Notes: generated by a model not told the origin, from the sequence alone. A DNA stretch of 64,000 bases from Nostoc sp. 'Peltigera membranacea cyanobiont' N6 (GCF_002949735.1 NZ_CP026681.1:3162001-3226000), one strand, 5' to 3'; positions 18,228-27,535 are shown, numbered from the stretch's first letter. Made by a program: numbers and translations.

Positions 18228-18944
18228 TTACCTTTTTTCATCTCGCCACAAAGCAATACCGCCTAATAAACCGGTGATATTGGGGATGAGTTTCACATTT
18301 AACGGTAACTGGAAATTTACTCTCACAGCTTCACCGCCGCCAATGTAAAGGTAATCATAATTGAACAGATGTTGCAAGGATGCGATCGCCTTTTCTAAAC
18401 GCCTATTCCATCTTTTATCACCAATTTTTTCTAACTCTGCACGCCCTAACTGCTGCTCAAAAGTCTCTCCTTTGCGAAACGGATGATGCCCCATTTCCAT
18501 ATTTGGTACTAGCTTTCCGTCTACAAATAAAGCCGAACCAAACCCTGTACCCAGAGTAATCACCAGTTCTACGCCTTTACCTGCGATCGCACCCAACCCC
18601 TGCATGTCTGCATCATTAATCACCCGTACAGGTTTATTTAAATGTTTTAATAATGCTGTTTCCAAATCAAATCCAATCCAATCTGGATGTAAGTTTACCG
18701 CCGTTTCTGTGACTCCACACCGCACCACACCAGGAAAACCGACCGAAACGCGATGAAATTCACCTTGAGCCGCAGCTAAGACAACAATTGCATTAATTAC
18801 AACCTCCGGTGTAGCAGGTTGAGGTGTATCTAAACGCGCTCTTTCTGTTACAGGAGTCCCCGTAATATCTAAAACCATAGCTTTAACGCCACTACCACCA
18901 ATATCAACCGATAGGGTACGAATCGATCCATTTCCTTCAACCAT
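18228..18944 (-). CDS. ppgK: polyphosphate glucokinase (ROK family)
   Basis: A 238-residue cytosolic ROK kinase that phosphorylates glucose from polyphosphate (and in some members ATP). The phosphate-binding motif SVDIGGSGVKAMVLD is at residues 11-26. A VINDADMQGLG motif (with the catalytic Asp) and TLGTGFGSALFVDGKL follow. The tail YIGGGEAVRVNF and LLGGIALW is typical of PpgK. The start is ATG (MVEGNGS). It stands alone between gene-poor spacers. The assignment as polyphosphate-dependent is by family resemblance. Confidence 0.9.
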   Translation of the reverse strand: MVEGNGSIRTLSVDIGGSGVKAMVLDITGTPVTERARLDTPQPATPEVVINAIVVLAAAQGEFHRVSVGFPGVVRCGVTETAVNLHPDWIGFDLETALLKHLNKPVRVINDADMQGLGAIAGKGVELVITLGTGFGSALFVDGKLVPNMEMGHHPFRKGETFEQQLGRAELEKIGDKRWNRRLEKAIASLQHLFNYDYLYIGGGEAVRVNFQLPLNVKLIPNITGLLGGIALWRDEKR

Positions 18945-19307
18945 TGGGTTACATCCTTGTTAATGCTTGTTCTTTCGTTATTATGCTCTGCTGCATCCCA
19001 ATAGGATCGGATGTTTGGAGAGTCTTTATATTGAGGGGAGTGGGGGAGAAATAAGCAATGCCCAATGCTGGTAAGTTACCTGTAGCTTAAGTGCAAGTTA
19101 TTCAAGATATTTACACCTATCGACAACCACAGTTTAGTATTGCTCAGTCCTGAGTAGATCCGAGCAAAGTTAAAAATCCAATACATTTAGACGCGCGACA
19201 ACATTCAGATTTGCTAATGTAGAGATAATAGAAAGAGTAGTGGCGTAGCTGCTTAAAATCTATCGGGCAGCAAATTTCTATTAAAAGTAATATTAAGAGA
19301 AAGAATT
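18945..19307. other. intergenic region, nothing recognised
   Basis: 363 bp between the divergent ppgK and 2TM genes. It holds no ORF, hairpin or repeat that I can support; it presumably carries both promoters. Confidence 0.4.
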
Positions 19308-19811
19308 ATGACGGCGTTTGAACCTCAAAGCATCCGCTCTTATAGCCAAGAAGATGTACACCAAATTCTGCACTTAGCGATCGCTCGTCAAGCTAATGAC
19401 AAAGATACAGAATTTTCTTACGAGCAGATATTAGAAATTGCTTCCGAGTTAGAAATTTCACCTGATTCTTTAAAATTAGCAGAACGCGATTGGCTAGTAC
19501 AACAAGGTCAAGTTCAACAACGAAAAGCTTTTGACGCTTACCGCATCAGAAGATTTCAGAAACGTTTAGGGAATTACGCAATCCTTAATGGCTTTTTTAT
19601 ACTGCTTGATTTAATTACTGGTGGTGGAATTTCTTGGTCGCTGTACATTTTGCTATTTTGCGGATTACCTGTAGGGTTGGATGTCTGGAATACCTTTCAA
19701 GTCAAAGGTGAAGAGTATGAAATGGCATTCCAGAAGTGGAATCGGAAGCATGAGATTAAGAAAACCATTAGCAGCGTTTTGAATAAGTGGTTTAAGGTAT
19801 TACAGGCTTAG
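19308..19811 (+). CDS. 2TM domain protein
   Basis: A 167-residue protein. The N-terminal ~80 residues are soluble and helical (YSQEDVHQILHLAIARQAND, typical of cyanobacterial 2TM proteins). A basic RIRRFQKRLGNY stretch follows. The last part is a 2TM domain (PF13239-like) with two hydrophobic helices (about 93-105 and 110-125) and an EYEMAFQKW motif. The function is unknown. It is monocistronic by spacing. Confidence 0.75.
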   Translation: MTAFEPQSIRSYSQEDVHQILHLAIARQANDKDTEFSYEQILEIASELEISPDSLKLAERDWLVQQGQVQQRKAFDAYRIRRFQKRLGNYAILNGFFILLDLITGGGISWSLYILLFCGLPVGLDVWNTFQVKGEEYEMAFQKWNRKHEIKKTISSVLNKWFKVLQA

Positions 19812-19973
19812 TAGATTTGACTTGCGTATAAGCTTGTCGTAGATATCACTAATTCAAAGAAAAACCCCGCGAGTGGGAGTTTGGAGTGCTGAAATTGTTT
19901 AATGGTAGGGCTTTTGAAGTTTTAAAATAATCTCTACACTAAATCTGCCCTAGTTCTGCTTGCGAAAACTTAT

Positions 19974-20366
19974 TCAGGAAGCGAACTTGTTAAGTAAGTC
20001 ATTACAGTTGTGAAGGGCGATCGCTTTCTCCCAACAAGCATCTGAATAAGCAGCAAGAGGAACTTTAGCCCCCGCCCATCGGATGCTTTCTACGATCTTC
20101 ATTACCGAACCCAAAGGGTTTGGCAGTAACACTCCCAACCTAGCTAATGCTGAGTTATCCCTCTTCTGTAACTCTCCATTCTGAATAAAAGGATTAAAAG
20201 ATAAAACTCTAGAAGGTAAGCAGGGCAATGGATATAGAGTTAAACATCTTGAACCATTTGGCAATAGACACCCACCCAACAGTTGCGATCGGAGATGCAT
20301 TTTTCCCAATGCCCAATCCCTCTTAACTAGATTGGGAATTTTCTGTTGCAAGTGCGTAAATCCCAA
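19974..20366 (-). CDS. doubtful hypothetical ORF upstream of psbA
   Basis: A 130-codon open frame with no family I recognise and low-complexity composition. It ends just short of the psbA promoter and is read antisense to the psbA leader direction. It could be a decayed gene: the last ~45 residues (MKIVESIRWAGAKVPLAAY...) look more protein-like than the rest. I give it little weight. Confidence 0.2.
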   Translation of the reverse strand: MGFTHLQQKIPNLVKRDWALGKMHLRSQLLGGCLLPNGSRCLTLYPLPCLPSRVLSFNPFIQNGELQKRDNSALARLGVLLPNPLGSVMKIVESIRWAGAKVPLAAYSDACWEKAIALHNCNDLLNKFAS

Positions 20367-20389
20367 GATAAAGTTTTTTCTGAAAGTAC

Positions 20390-20418
20390 TTTACAAAACG
20401 CAATAAATTCTTTAAGAT
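20390..20418 (+). promoter_or_regulatory. psbA promoter
   Basis: A -35-like TTTACA (20390-20395) and a -10-like TAAGAT (20413-20418) are separated by 17 bp, the ideal sigma-70 spacing. This gives a 5' leader of roughly 50 nt before the ATG at 20477. The assignment rests on pattern only. Confidence 0.6.
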
Positions 20419-20476
20419 GTGTAACAGGTAGTCAAACCTACCTAATTCATCCACGAATAACCGCATTTATAAAACA

Positions 20477-21559
20477 ATGACAGCAACCTTACAACGCCGC
20501 GAAAGCGCCAACGTATGGGATAGATTCTGTGAGTGGATCACCAGCACCAACAACCGGATTTACATCGGTTGGTTCGGCGTAGTCATGATCCCCACCTTGC
20601 TAGCCGCCACAGCTTGCTTCGTAGTCGCCTTCATCGCCGCACCACCAGTAGACATCGATGGTATCCGCGAACCTGTAGCAGGTTCCTTAATCTACGGAAA
20701 CAACATCATCTCTGGTGCAGTAGTACCTTCCTCCAACGCCATTGGTTTGCACTTCTACCCAATTTGGGAAGCAGCATCTCTAGATGAGTGGCTGTATAAC
20801 GGGGGCCCTTACCAATTGGTAGTTTTCCACTTCCTGATTGGCATATTCTGCTACATGGGACGTGAATGGGAACTATCCTACCGCTTAGGAATGCGTCCTT
20901 GGATTGCGATCGCATATTCGGCTCCAGTAGCAGCAGCAACCGCAGTATTCTTGGTATACCCCATCGGACAAGGTTCCTTCTCTGACGGTATGCCCTTGGG
21001 TATCTCAGGAACATTCAACTTCATGATCGTGTTCCAAGCAGAACACAACATCTTGATGCACCCCTTCCACCAACTAGGTGTAGCTGGTGTATTCGGCGGA
21101 AGTTTGTTCTCTGCAATGCACGGTTCCTTGGTAACATCTTCCTTGGTTCGTGAAACCACCGAAACCGAGTCACAAAACTACGGTTACAAATTCGGTCAAG
21201 AAGAAGAAACCTACAACATCGTTGCAGCCCACGGCTACTTCGGTCGGTTAATCTTCCAATACGCTTCTTTCAACAACAGCCGTTCGCTGCACTTCTTCCT
21301 CGCAGCATGGCCTGTAATCGGCATCTGGTTCACCGCCTTGGGTGTAAGCACAATGGCGTTCAACTTGAACGGTTTCAACTTCAACCAATCAATCATTGAC
21401 TCTGAAGGTCGTGTGATTGCAACTTGGGCTGATGTTATCAACCGCGCTAACCTGGGTATGGAAGTAATGCACGAGCGCAATGCTCACAACTTCCCTCTAG
21501 ATTTGGCTGCTGGGGATCTTGCTCCTGTTGCTCTTTCCGCTCCTGCTATCAACGGTTAA
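20477..21559 (+). CDS. psbA: photosystem II D1 protein, Glu130 form
   Basis: The 360-residue D1 reaction-centre subunit in the thylakoid membrane. All landmark residues are in place: TyrZ Y161, D170, E189, H190, H198, H332, E333, H337, D342 and A344, plus S264 of the QB pocket. The 16-residue C-terminal extension after A344 (AGDLAPVALS...) would be removed by CtpA. Residue 130 is Glu (YMGREWEL), the form associated with high-light D1 (D1:2/PsbA3-like), not the Gln of low-light D1:1. A strong promoter lies upstream and a strong terminator downstream. Nostoc genomes usually carry several psbA copies. Confidence 0.98.
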   Translation: MTATLQRRESANVWDRFCEWITSTNNRIYIGWFGVVMIPTLLAATACFVVAFIAAPPVDIDGIREPVAGSLIYGNNIISGAVVPSSNAIGLHFYPIWEAASLDEWLYNGGPYQLVVFHFLIGIFCYMGREWELSYRLGMRPWIAIAYSAPVAAATAVFLVYPIGQGSFSDGMPLGISGTFNFMIVFQAEHNILMHPFHQLGVAGVFGGSLFSAMHGSLVTSSLVRETTETESQNYGYKFGQEEETYNIVAAHGYFGRLIFQYASFNNSRSLHFFLAAWPVIGIWFTALGVSTMAFNLNGFNFNQSIIDSEGRVIATWADVINRANLGMEVMHERNAHNFPLDLAAGDLAPVALSAPAING

Positions 21560-21590
21560 TTCTGAAGCTTTAACTGTATTAGCTAAATAA

Positions 21591-21628
21591 AAAAGCGCTC
21601 TCCCAGTTTGGGAGGGCGCTTTTAATTT
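21591..21628 (+). terminator. psbA intrinsic terminator
   Basis: A long GC-rich hairpin (aaaagcgctctccca with gggagggcgctttt) sits about 30 bp after the psbA stop, followed by T-rich sequence. Confidence 0.85.
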
Positions 21629-21650
21629 AAGTTAGCAACAGGTGAGGTAT

Positions 21651-21773
21651 AGTAATCCGATTTGATTCCTGTTCGCGTAGCGTGGCGTAGCCATAATTAT
21701 CTGCGTAGCTAGGGAACAGAAAATAAGGGTATAGATGTGTACTGAATCTTGTTCAAAAATCAAATAGGAATCT
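21651..21773. mobile_element. MITE-like element, family B copy 1
   Basis: The left end agtaatccgatttgattcct and the right end caaataggaatctga are imperfect inverted copies. The element at 27371-27518 shares both ends. A palindromic repeat copy (21672-21710) is nested inside. It has no coding capacity. Confidence 0.6.
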
Positions 21774-21930
21774 GAATATTTAGTGATATAGAGTTTAATA
21801 AAAACCAATATGTAATATTCTCGTTAATCCAAAACACTAGAAAATAGCGAAAAATTATACAAAAAGCAAAGACAAACTTTTGTAATAACTCTAGGTAGAA
21901 TACATAAACCTTACCTTTTTCTTCAAAATT

Positions 21931-23019
21931 ATGGGCAATATTTTTGGTCATTTATTTCGCATTAGTACTTTTGGCGAGTCTCACGGCGGCGGTGTGGGGG
22001 TTGTAATTGATGGTTGTCCTCCACAACTAGAAATTTCGGCAGAAGAAATTCAAGTAGAACTAGATAGAAGGCGGCCAGGACAAAGTAAAATTACAACTCC
22101 TCGCAAAGAAGCTGATACCTGTGAGATTTTATCAGGGGTATTTGAAGGCAAAACGCTGGGAACGCCCATAACAATTTTGGTACGTAATCAAGATACTCGT
22201 CCTCAAGATTACGACGAGATGGCACAGAAGTATCGACCTTCTCACGCCGATGCAACTTATGATGCAAAATATGGTATTCGCAATTGGCAAGGTGGGGGTA
22301 GGTCGTCAGCACGTGAGACAATCGGAAGAGTCGCAGCTGGTGCGATCGCTAAAAAAATTCTTCGTCAAATCGCCAATGTCGAAATTATTGCTTACGTTAA
22401 GCGCATCAAAGACTTGGAAGGTGTAGTCGATCCCAATACTGTCACCTTAGAACAAGTGGAAAGCAATATCGTTCGCTGTCCCGATGCTGAATGCGGCGAT
22501 CGCATGATTGAATTAATTGAGCAAATAGGTAGACAAGGCGATTCTATCGGCGGTGTCGTAGAATGCGTGGCGCGAAATGTGCCGAAAGGTTTAGGCGAAC
22601 CAGTATTTGATAAATTGGAAGCTGATATCGCTAAGGGTGTCATGTCTCTCCCTGCTAGCAAAGGCTTTGAAATTGGTTCCGGTTTTGCGGGAACGCTACT
22701 AACGGGAATTGAGCATAACGATGAATTTTATATCGATCCAAATGGTGAAATCCGCACAGTAACAAACCGTTCTGGTGGTATTCAAGGCGGAATTTCCAAC
22801 GGGGAAAATATCATTTTGCGAGTTGCATTTAAGCCAACAGCAACAATTAGAAAAGAGCAGAAGACTGTAACTCGTGAGGGCGAAGAAACTCTATTAGCAG
22901 CAAAAGGACGACACGATCCTTGTGTATTACCGCGTGCAGTTCCAATGGTTGAGGCAATGGTGGCGTTGATATTATGTGACCATTTGTTACGGCATCATGG
23001 GCAGTGTAAGGTCTTGTAG
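21931..23019 (+). CDS. aroC: chorismate synthase
   Basis: A 362-residue last enzyme of the shikimate pathway; it converts EPSP to chorismate with reduced FMN in the cytosol. Signatures are FGESHGGGVGVVIDGCPP near the N-terminus, the RSSARETIGRVAAGAIA block (about 125-143) and the C-terminal GRHDPCVLPRAVPMVEAM. The start is ATG (MGNIFGHLF). The stop at 23019 is followed within ~10 bp by a truncated histidine kinase relic. Confidence 0.97.
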   Translation: MGNIFGHLFRISTFGESHGGGVGVVIDGCPPQLEISAEEIQVELDRRRPGQSKITTPRKEADTCEILSGVFEGKTLGTPITILVRNQDTRPQDYDEMAQKYRPSHADATYDAKYGIRNWQGGGRSSARETIGRVAAGAIAKKILRQIANVEIIAYVKRIKDLEGVVDPNTVTLEQVESNIVRCPDAECGDRMIELIEQIGRQGDSIGGVVECVARNVPKGLGEPVFDKLEADIAKGVMSLPASKGFEIGSGFAGTLLTGIEHNDEFYIDPNGEIRTVTNRSGGIQGGISNGENIILRVAFKPTATIRKEQKTVTREGEETLLAAKGRHDPCVLPRAVPMVEAMVALILCDHLLRHHGQCKVL

Positions 23020-23025
23020 AGATGA

Positions 23026-23376
23026 CATCAATATCTGATCGCCAACGCCATTGATGCTTTGGAAGAATCTAACAAAGGGCTGAGTTTTCAACAAGTCGAA
23101 GACAATCCCAATCGCATCACAATTGTCACCACACTATCTGAAGATCGGCATCATGTCTTAATCCAAATTCAAGATAATGGTATGGGAATGTCGGAAAATG
23201 TCAAGCAAAAACTGTTTGGTTACTTATTCACCACCAAGGGAGTAGGGAAAGGTACAGGTTTAGGATTGTCGATTTCCCGCCAGATTATAGAAGAAAAACA
23301 TGGTGGACAACTCACAGTGACATCTGAGTTAGGCAAAGGCACAGAATTAGCGATCGCAATTCCAATACTGAGTTAG
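23026..23376 (+). pseudogene. 5'-truncated histidine kinase (ATPase domain only)
   Basis: A C-terminal fragment of a sensor kinase. Translation after a TGA at 23023 gives the N box (LIANAIDALEE), then DNGMGM, FTTKGVGKGTGLGLS and EEKHGGQL, so the ATP-binding domain is almost complete. No dimerisation/His domain or sensor region precedes it: aroC lies directly upstream. It resembles the C-terminus of the kinase at 31612-33162. An ORF starting at 23059 (105 aa) remains open, so the piece could be expressed, but it cannot be a self-sufficient kinase. Confidence 0.75.
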
Positions 23377-23400
23377 TCATGAGTCATTTGTGATGATTGA

Positions 23401-23435
23401 AGGAGGCAGGAGGCAGGAGGCAGGAGGCAGGAGGG
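23401..23435. repeat. GGAGGCA heptamer tandem repeat
   Basis: About five head-to-tail copies of the 7-mer aggcagg, an STRR variant unlike the CCCAATT tract 160 bp further on. Confidence 0.85.
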
Positions 23436-23594
23436 ACAATTAAGAAGGGGATTCAGCACCGTACTTAATTGGGGCCACTGAACTTCGTTTCAGTGGGGGT
23501 CTTAAACCCTTACTCCCTGCGGTCGTAGCAGAGGGCAGAAAACAGTATTCCAACCTGTTGCTCCTGCCTCCTGCCCTCTGCCTTTCTTGATAAT

Positions 23595-23668
23595 CAATGC
23601 CCAATGCCCAATTCCCAATTCCCAATGCCCAATTCCCAATTCCCAATTCCCAATTCCCAATTCCCTAA
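23595..23668. repeat. CCCAATT/CCCAATG heptamer tandem repeat
   Basis: About ten tandem 7-mers (mixed CCCAATG and CCCAATT). They end at the 3' end of the DUF3288 gene and overlap its stop region. Confidence 0.9.
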
Positions 23669-23961
23669 TTCCAATCCTGTTCGTCTTTTTTACCGCGACT
23701 TTTGTAAATACCCCCTAAATCGTGAATTTTGCGAGTCTTCTCAAAAAGCTCGGCCTCAGTCAAACCCCACTGTTGCAAGACTTTATCTAGGTCTTTTTGG
23801 ATATCCCTCGCCCCTGGAAAGCCTTGATAACGCATTCGCAGTCGGGCTAATTCTGCTAAGTTATAGTCTGTCGCCTCTTGAGAGAGTAAGATATCAATAA
23901 GGGGACGATCGCGGTTATAAAGAGGGTGTTGTTGGTCTTTACCGGCCGTTGGTTGAGTCAT
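23665..23961 (-). CDS. DUF3288 family protein
   Basis: A 98-residue soluble protein of a cyanobacteria-specific family of unknown function. The N-terminus GKDQQHPLYNRDRPLID and the following helical ARLRMRYQGFPGARDIQKDLDK are the family signature. It has no signal or membrane segment. It is divergent from clpC. Confidence 0.85.
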   Translation of the reverse strand: MTQPTAGKDQQHPLYNRDRPLIDILLSQEATDYNLAELARLRMRYQGFPGARDIQKDLDKVLQQWGLTEAELFEKTRKIHDLGGIYKSRGKKDEQDWN

Positions 23962-24298
23962 CGTGAGTCCTGAATGTCGTTAGCGGTGCATTTAGCCCGT
24001 TCTGAGTCCTGAATTTTAAGTTTAGCCAAGAGCAGGGAGCAGAAAAGGCAAAAGCAAATCATCTTCTCCACTGAAAAACTAATTGTAAAATTGAGAACTC
24101 CTGTACACACGCGATTAATCGCGTCTCTACTTCTAACTCCTCTTAGACGGCTAGTACACCTGATGTCTTACGGCTCTCACCACTGCCACTTAACTTTAAA
24201 TAAAGTTACATTAGTCCTTAAGAAAATACAAAAAACTTTAGATGAGGGTGAATTTTATCTCACCCAAAGTCCAAGCAGCGAGGGAGCAATAACCCATT
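23962..24298. other. DUF3288/clpC divergent spacer
   Basis: Contains a perfect palindrome cgcgattaatcgcg (about 24109-24122), a motif that looks like the core of another dispersed repeat. No gene is supported and no clear promoter hexamers are visible. Confidence 0.4.
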
Positions 24299-26752
24299 AT
24301 GTTTGAACACTTCACTTCCGAAGCCATTAGAGTAATTATGTTAGCTCAGGAGGAAGCACGTCGCCTGGGACATAACTTCGTAGGAACTGAGCAAATTCTC
24401 CTGGGTTTGATGGGAGAAGGAACTGGGGTTGCTGCTAAAGTGCTAGCCGAATTAGGCGTTACCCTCAAAGACGCACGTCGAGAGGTAGAAAAAATTATTG
24501 GTAGGGGTTCTGGCTTTGTACCACCAGAAATTCCTTTTACTCCTAAAGTAAAAAGCCTCTTCGAGCAATCTTTTAAAGAAGCTCATAGTCTGGGACAGAA
24601 TTACATCAACACTGAACACTTACTCTTAGGATTAACTGAGGCTGGTGAAGGTGTCGCCGCCAAAGTTCTGCAAAATCTAGGGGTTGACTTTAAGACTGTC
24701 CGCAGTGCCATAGTTCGCCGTTTGGGTGAAAATACACCAGCTTTCGCTGGTAATGGTAATCAAAAGCGCACCCAACCGCTAACGATGGAAGAATATGGCA
24801 GAAATTTGACCAAATTAGCGCAAGAAGGCAGGCTTGACCCTGTAGTTGGTCGTGAGAAGGAAATTGAGCGGGCAATCCAAATTCTTGGTCGCCGCACAAA
24901 GAATAATCCCGTGTTGATTGGTGAACCAGGAGTTGGTAAAACTGCGATCGCAGAGGGTCTAGCTCAACGGATTATCAACCAGGATGTTCCCGAAACCTTA
25001 CAGGACAAGCAAGTTATCAGCCTCGATATGGGGTCATTGGTAGCTGGAACCCGCTTCCGTGGCGATTTTGAAGAACGCATCAAAAAAGTTGTGGAAGAAG
25101 TCCGCACTGTCGGCAATATCATTCTGGTAATTGACGAAATTCACACCTTGGTTGGCGCTGGTGGTACAGAAGGTGGTTTGGATGCAGCTAACATCCTCAA
25201 ACCTGCCTTAGCACGGGGTGAACTCCAGTGTATCGGCGCAACTACCCTTGATGAGTATCGGAAGCACATTGAGCGCGATGCCGCCCTAGAGCGTCGTTTC
25301 CAACCAATTATGGTCGGGGAACCCTCGGTAGAGGAAACCGTACAAATTCTTTACGGTTTGCGTGGCGCTTACGAACAGCACCACAAAGTCACAATTTTGG
25401 ATTCGGCACTTGTAGCAGCCGCAGAATTATCAGACCGCTATATTAGCGATCGCTTCTTGCCCGACAAGGCAATAGACTTGATTGATGAAGCTGGTTCTCG
25501 CGTTCGTCTGCGGAACTCTCAAAGTTCTCCCAATAAAGAACTGAAGCGTGAACTCGCTGGCGTTACCAAAGAAAAGGAAGCAGCAGTCAGAGTTCAAGAG
25601 TTTGATAAAGCTACACAACTGCGCGACCAAGAATTAAAACTCGCAGAACAACTGCAAGCAACATTTGAACAAAACGATCAACCTGTCAACTCCACTGTAG
25701 TTGACGAGGAAGACATCGCCCAAATCGTTGCCTCTTGGACAGGCGTACCAGTCAACAAGCTGACTGAATCTGAGTCAGAATTGCTTCTGCATCTAGAAGA
25801 CACTCTGCATCAACGGCTTATCGGTCAAGAGCAAGCAGTTTCGGCTGTATCTCGCGGTATCCGTCGCGCCCGTGTCGGCTTGAAAAATCCCAATCGTCCC
25901 ATTGCTAGCTTTATCTTCTCCGGGCCTACCGGAGTCGGTAAAACAGAATTGGCGAAGGCATTAGCTTCTTACTTCTTCGGTGCGGAAGATTCAATGATTC
26001 GGCTAGATATGTCCGAATACATGGAAAGTCACACTGTCGCCAAGCTAATTGGTTCGCCTCCTGGTTATGTTGGATACGACGAAGGCGGACAACTGACAGA
26101 AGCTGTGCGGCGGAAACCTTACACAGTGCTGCTATTCGACGAAATCGAAAAAGCACACCCCGATGTATTCAATATGCTGCTGCAAATCTTGGATGACGGT
26201 CATCTTACCGATGCCAAAGGTCGGAAAGTGGACTTCAAGAACACGCTGATCATTTTGACATCTAACATCGGTTCTAAGGTAATTGAAAAAGGTGGTAGTG
26301 GTTTAGGCTTTGACTTCGACACTCAAGCCGACGCTAGTTATAACCGCATCCGCACCTTGGTAAATGAAGAATTGAAAGCTTACTTCCGTCCTGAGTTCCT
26401 GAACCGTCTTGATGAAATTATTGTCTTCACCCAGCTTTCTAGGGATGAAGTGAAGCAAATCGCTGAGATTATGCTTAAAGAAGTTTCTAAGCGGTTAACA
26501 GAAAAGGGAATTATCTTAGAAGTTAGCGATCGCTTCAAAGAACTTGTAGTCCAAGAAGGCTATAATCCCAGCTACGGCGCTAGGCCATTACGTCGGGCAA
26601 TTATGCGCCTCTTAGAAGATTCTCTTGCTGAAGCAATGCTGTCTGGTCAAATTGCAGATGGAGACACAGCGTTTATCGATGTTGATGATGACTCTCAAGT
26701 GAGAGTACAAAAATCAGAAAAACGAGAATTGCTCTTGGCAAATGTTAGTTAA
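24299..26752 (+). CDS. clpC: ClpC, Hsp100 chaperone of the Clp protease
   Basis: An 817-residue AAA+ unfoldase that feeds substrates to ClpP/R in the cytosol. The N-terminal double Clp_N repeat (about 1-150) begins FEHFTSEAIRVIMLAQEEAR. AAA1 has Walker A GEPGVGKT (about 207) and an LVIDEIHTL Walker B. A UVR-type middle segment (about 420-455) marks it as ClpC rather than ClpA. AAA2 has GPTGVGKT and LLFDEIEKAHPD, and D2-small ends in SYGARPLRRAI. A ClpP-docking loop is expected near LGFDFDTQ. The gene is probably monocistronic, with a strong terminator downstream. Confidence 0.97.
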   Translation: MFEHFTSEAIRVIMLAQEEARRLGHNFVGTEQILLGLMGEGTGVAAKVLAELGVTLKDARREVEKIIGRGSGFVPPEIPFTPKVKSLFEQSFKEAHSLGQNYINTEHLLLGLTEAGEGVAAKVLQNLGVDFKTVRSAIVRRLGENTPAFAGNGNQKRTQPLTMEEYGRNLTKLAQEGRLDPVVGREKEIERAIQILGRRTKNNPVLIGEPGVGKTAIAEGLAQRIINQDVPETLQDKQVISLDMGSLVAGTRFRGDFEERIKKVVEEVRTVGNIILVIDEIHTLVGAGGTEGGLDAANILKPALARGELQCIGATTLDEYRKHIERDAALERRFQPIMVGEPSVEETVQILYGLRGAYEQHHKVTILDSALVAAAELSDRYISDRFLPDKAIDLIDEAGSRVRLRNSQSSPNKELKRELAGVTKEKEAAVRVQEFDKATQLRDQELKLAEQLQATFEQNDQPVNSTVVDEEDIAQIVASWTGVPVNKLTESESELLLHLEDTLHQRLIGQEQAVSAVSRGIRRARVGLKNPNRPIASFIFSGPTGVGKTELAKALASYFFGAEDSMIRLDMSEYMESHTVAKLIGSPPGYVGYDEGGQLTEAVRRKPYTVLLFDEIEKAHPDVFNMLLQILDDGHLTDAKGRKVDFKNTLIILTSNIGSKVIEKGGSGLGFDFDTQADASYNRIRTLVNEELKAYFRPEFLNRLDEIIVFTQLSRDEVKQIAEIMLKEVSKRLTEKGIILEVSDRFKELVVQEGYNPSYGARPLRRAIMRLLEDSLAEAMLSGQIADGDTAFIDVDDDSQVRVQKSEKRELLLANVS

Positions 26753-26870
26753 TTTTATACCTGAGCGCTTTTTGTTGTAATATTTGAGTAATATTCTAGT
26801 CTCTCATCTAAGTAGAGGTACTAGCAGGGGCATCTCCGACAAACATAAAGTGAAATGGTATTATTTCTTA

Positions 26871-26898
26871 CCCCCAGTATAAATACTGGGGGCTTTTT
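26871..26898 (+). terminator. clpC intrinsic terminator
   Basis: cccccagtat (26871-26880) pairs with atactggggg (26883-26892), followed by cttttttat. It lies about 120 bp after the clpC stop. Confidence 0.85.
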
Positions 26899-26982
26899 TA
26901 TGCAATTTTATTTTTAGTGGGCAATACCCACTTACCCACAGGTGTTTATAATGAGTTTAGGATATAGCAGCATAGCAGCAAT

Positions 26983-27273
26983 ATGATTGAAAATCAGGAC
27001 TTCCAAATAGTTAAAGATAGTGTCAAAACTGATGACAAAGGACGATTAACCTTGGGTACTGTTGCCAAAGCAAAGACCTACCGAGTCCTCATCAATCAGG
27101 TAGGACAAATTCTACTAGATCCAATTGTAAATATTCCAGAAAGAGAACTTTGGATATGGCAAAATTCTATAGCTCGTAGCTCATTAGAAGTTGGTATAAA
27201 ACAGGCAAGTTCTGGTGAACTTCACGACTTAGGTTCATTTGCCCAGTATGCGGATCTAGAAATTGATGAATAG
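26983..27273 (+). CDS. antitoxin-like protein (AbrB-like N-terminus)
   Basis: A 96-residue protein. The N-terminal half (TDDKGRLTLG, then YRVLINQVGQILLDP) resembles a swapped-hairpin/AbrB-type DNA-binding fold. The C-terminal half (ELWIWQNSIARSSLEVGIKQ, ELHDLGSFAQYADLEIDE) is the acidic, toxin-binding-like tail seen in cyanobacterial antitoxins. It lies upstream of, and co-directional with, a RelE/ParE-like toxin, but the pair is separated by 262 bp holding a mobile element, whereas such operons are normally contiguous. It probably neutralises that toxin and represses its own promoter. Confidence 0.7.
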   Translation: MIENQDFQIVKDSVKTDDKGRLTLGTVAKAKTYRVLINQVGQILLDPIVNIPERELWIWQNSIARSSLEVGIKQASSGELHDLGSFAQYADLEIDE

Positions 27274-27370
27274 AGTGTAATAGAGTCTCTCTACGATACA
27301 AAGATATCATCAGGACACTAACCCTGGACTTTGATTTCCAAATATAATCCTTATCACAAGGGCTAATCTA

Positions 27371-27518
27371 TAGGAATCCGGTTTGATTCCTGAAAATATA
27401 CGTAGGATGTGTTAGCGACAGCGTAACGCATCAAACCCGTGATAATAGTGCGTTACGAACTCCGTTTTAACACACTCTACAATACCTAATTTCGTTCAAA
27501 ACTCAAATAGGATTCCTA
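27371..27518. mobile_element. MITE-like element, family B copy 2
   Basis: 148 bp bounded by taggaatcc (27371-27379) and ggattccta (27510-27518). The inner ends (gtttgattcctg and ttcaaaactcaaat) are also inverted. The interior carries a second inverted pair (gtgttagcgacagcgtaacgc with gcgttacgaactccgtttta). It lies exactly between the antitoxin and toxin genes. Confidence 0.7.
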
Positions 27519-27535
27519 TACCACACTGAGCAATA

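Noticed and set aside
20533..21480. Several open frames on both strands within psbA
   Set aside because: D1 codons are complete and every landmark residue is in place; the other frames are by-products of its codon use.
23440..23646. 68-codon minus-strand frame over the STRR tract
   Set aside because: Most of it is the translation of CCCAATT heptamers (GNWALGI repeats); not a gene.
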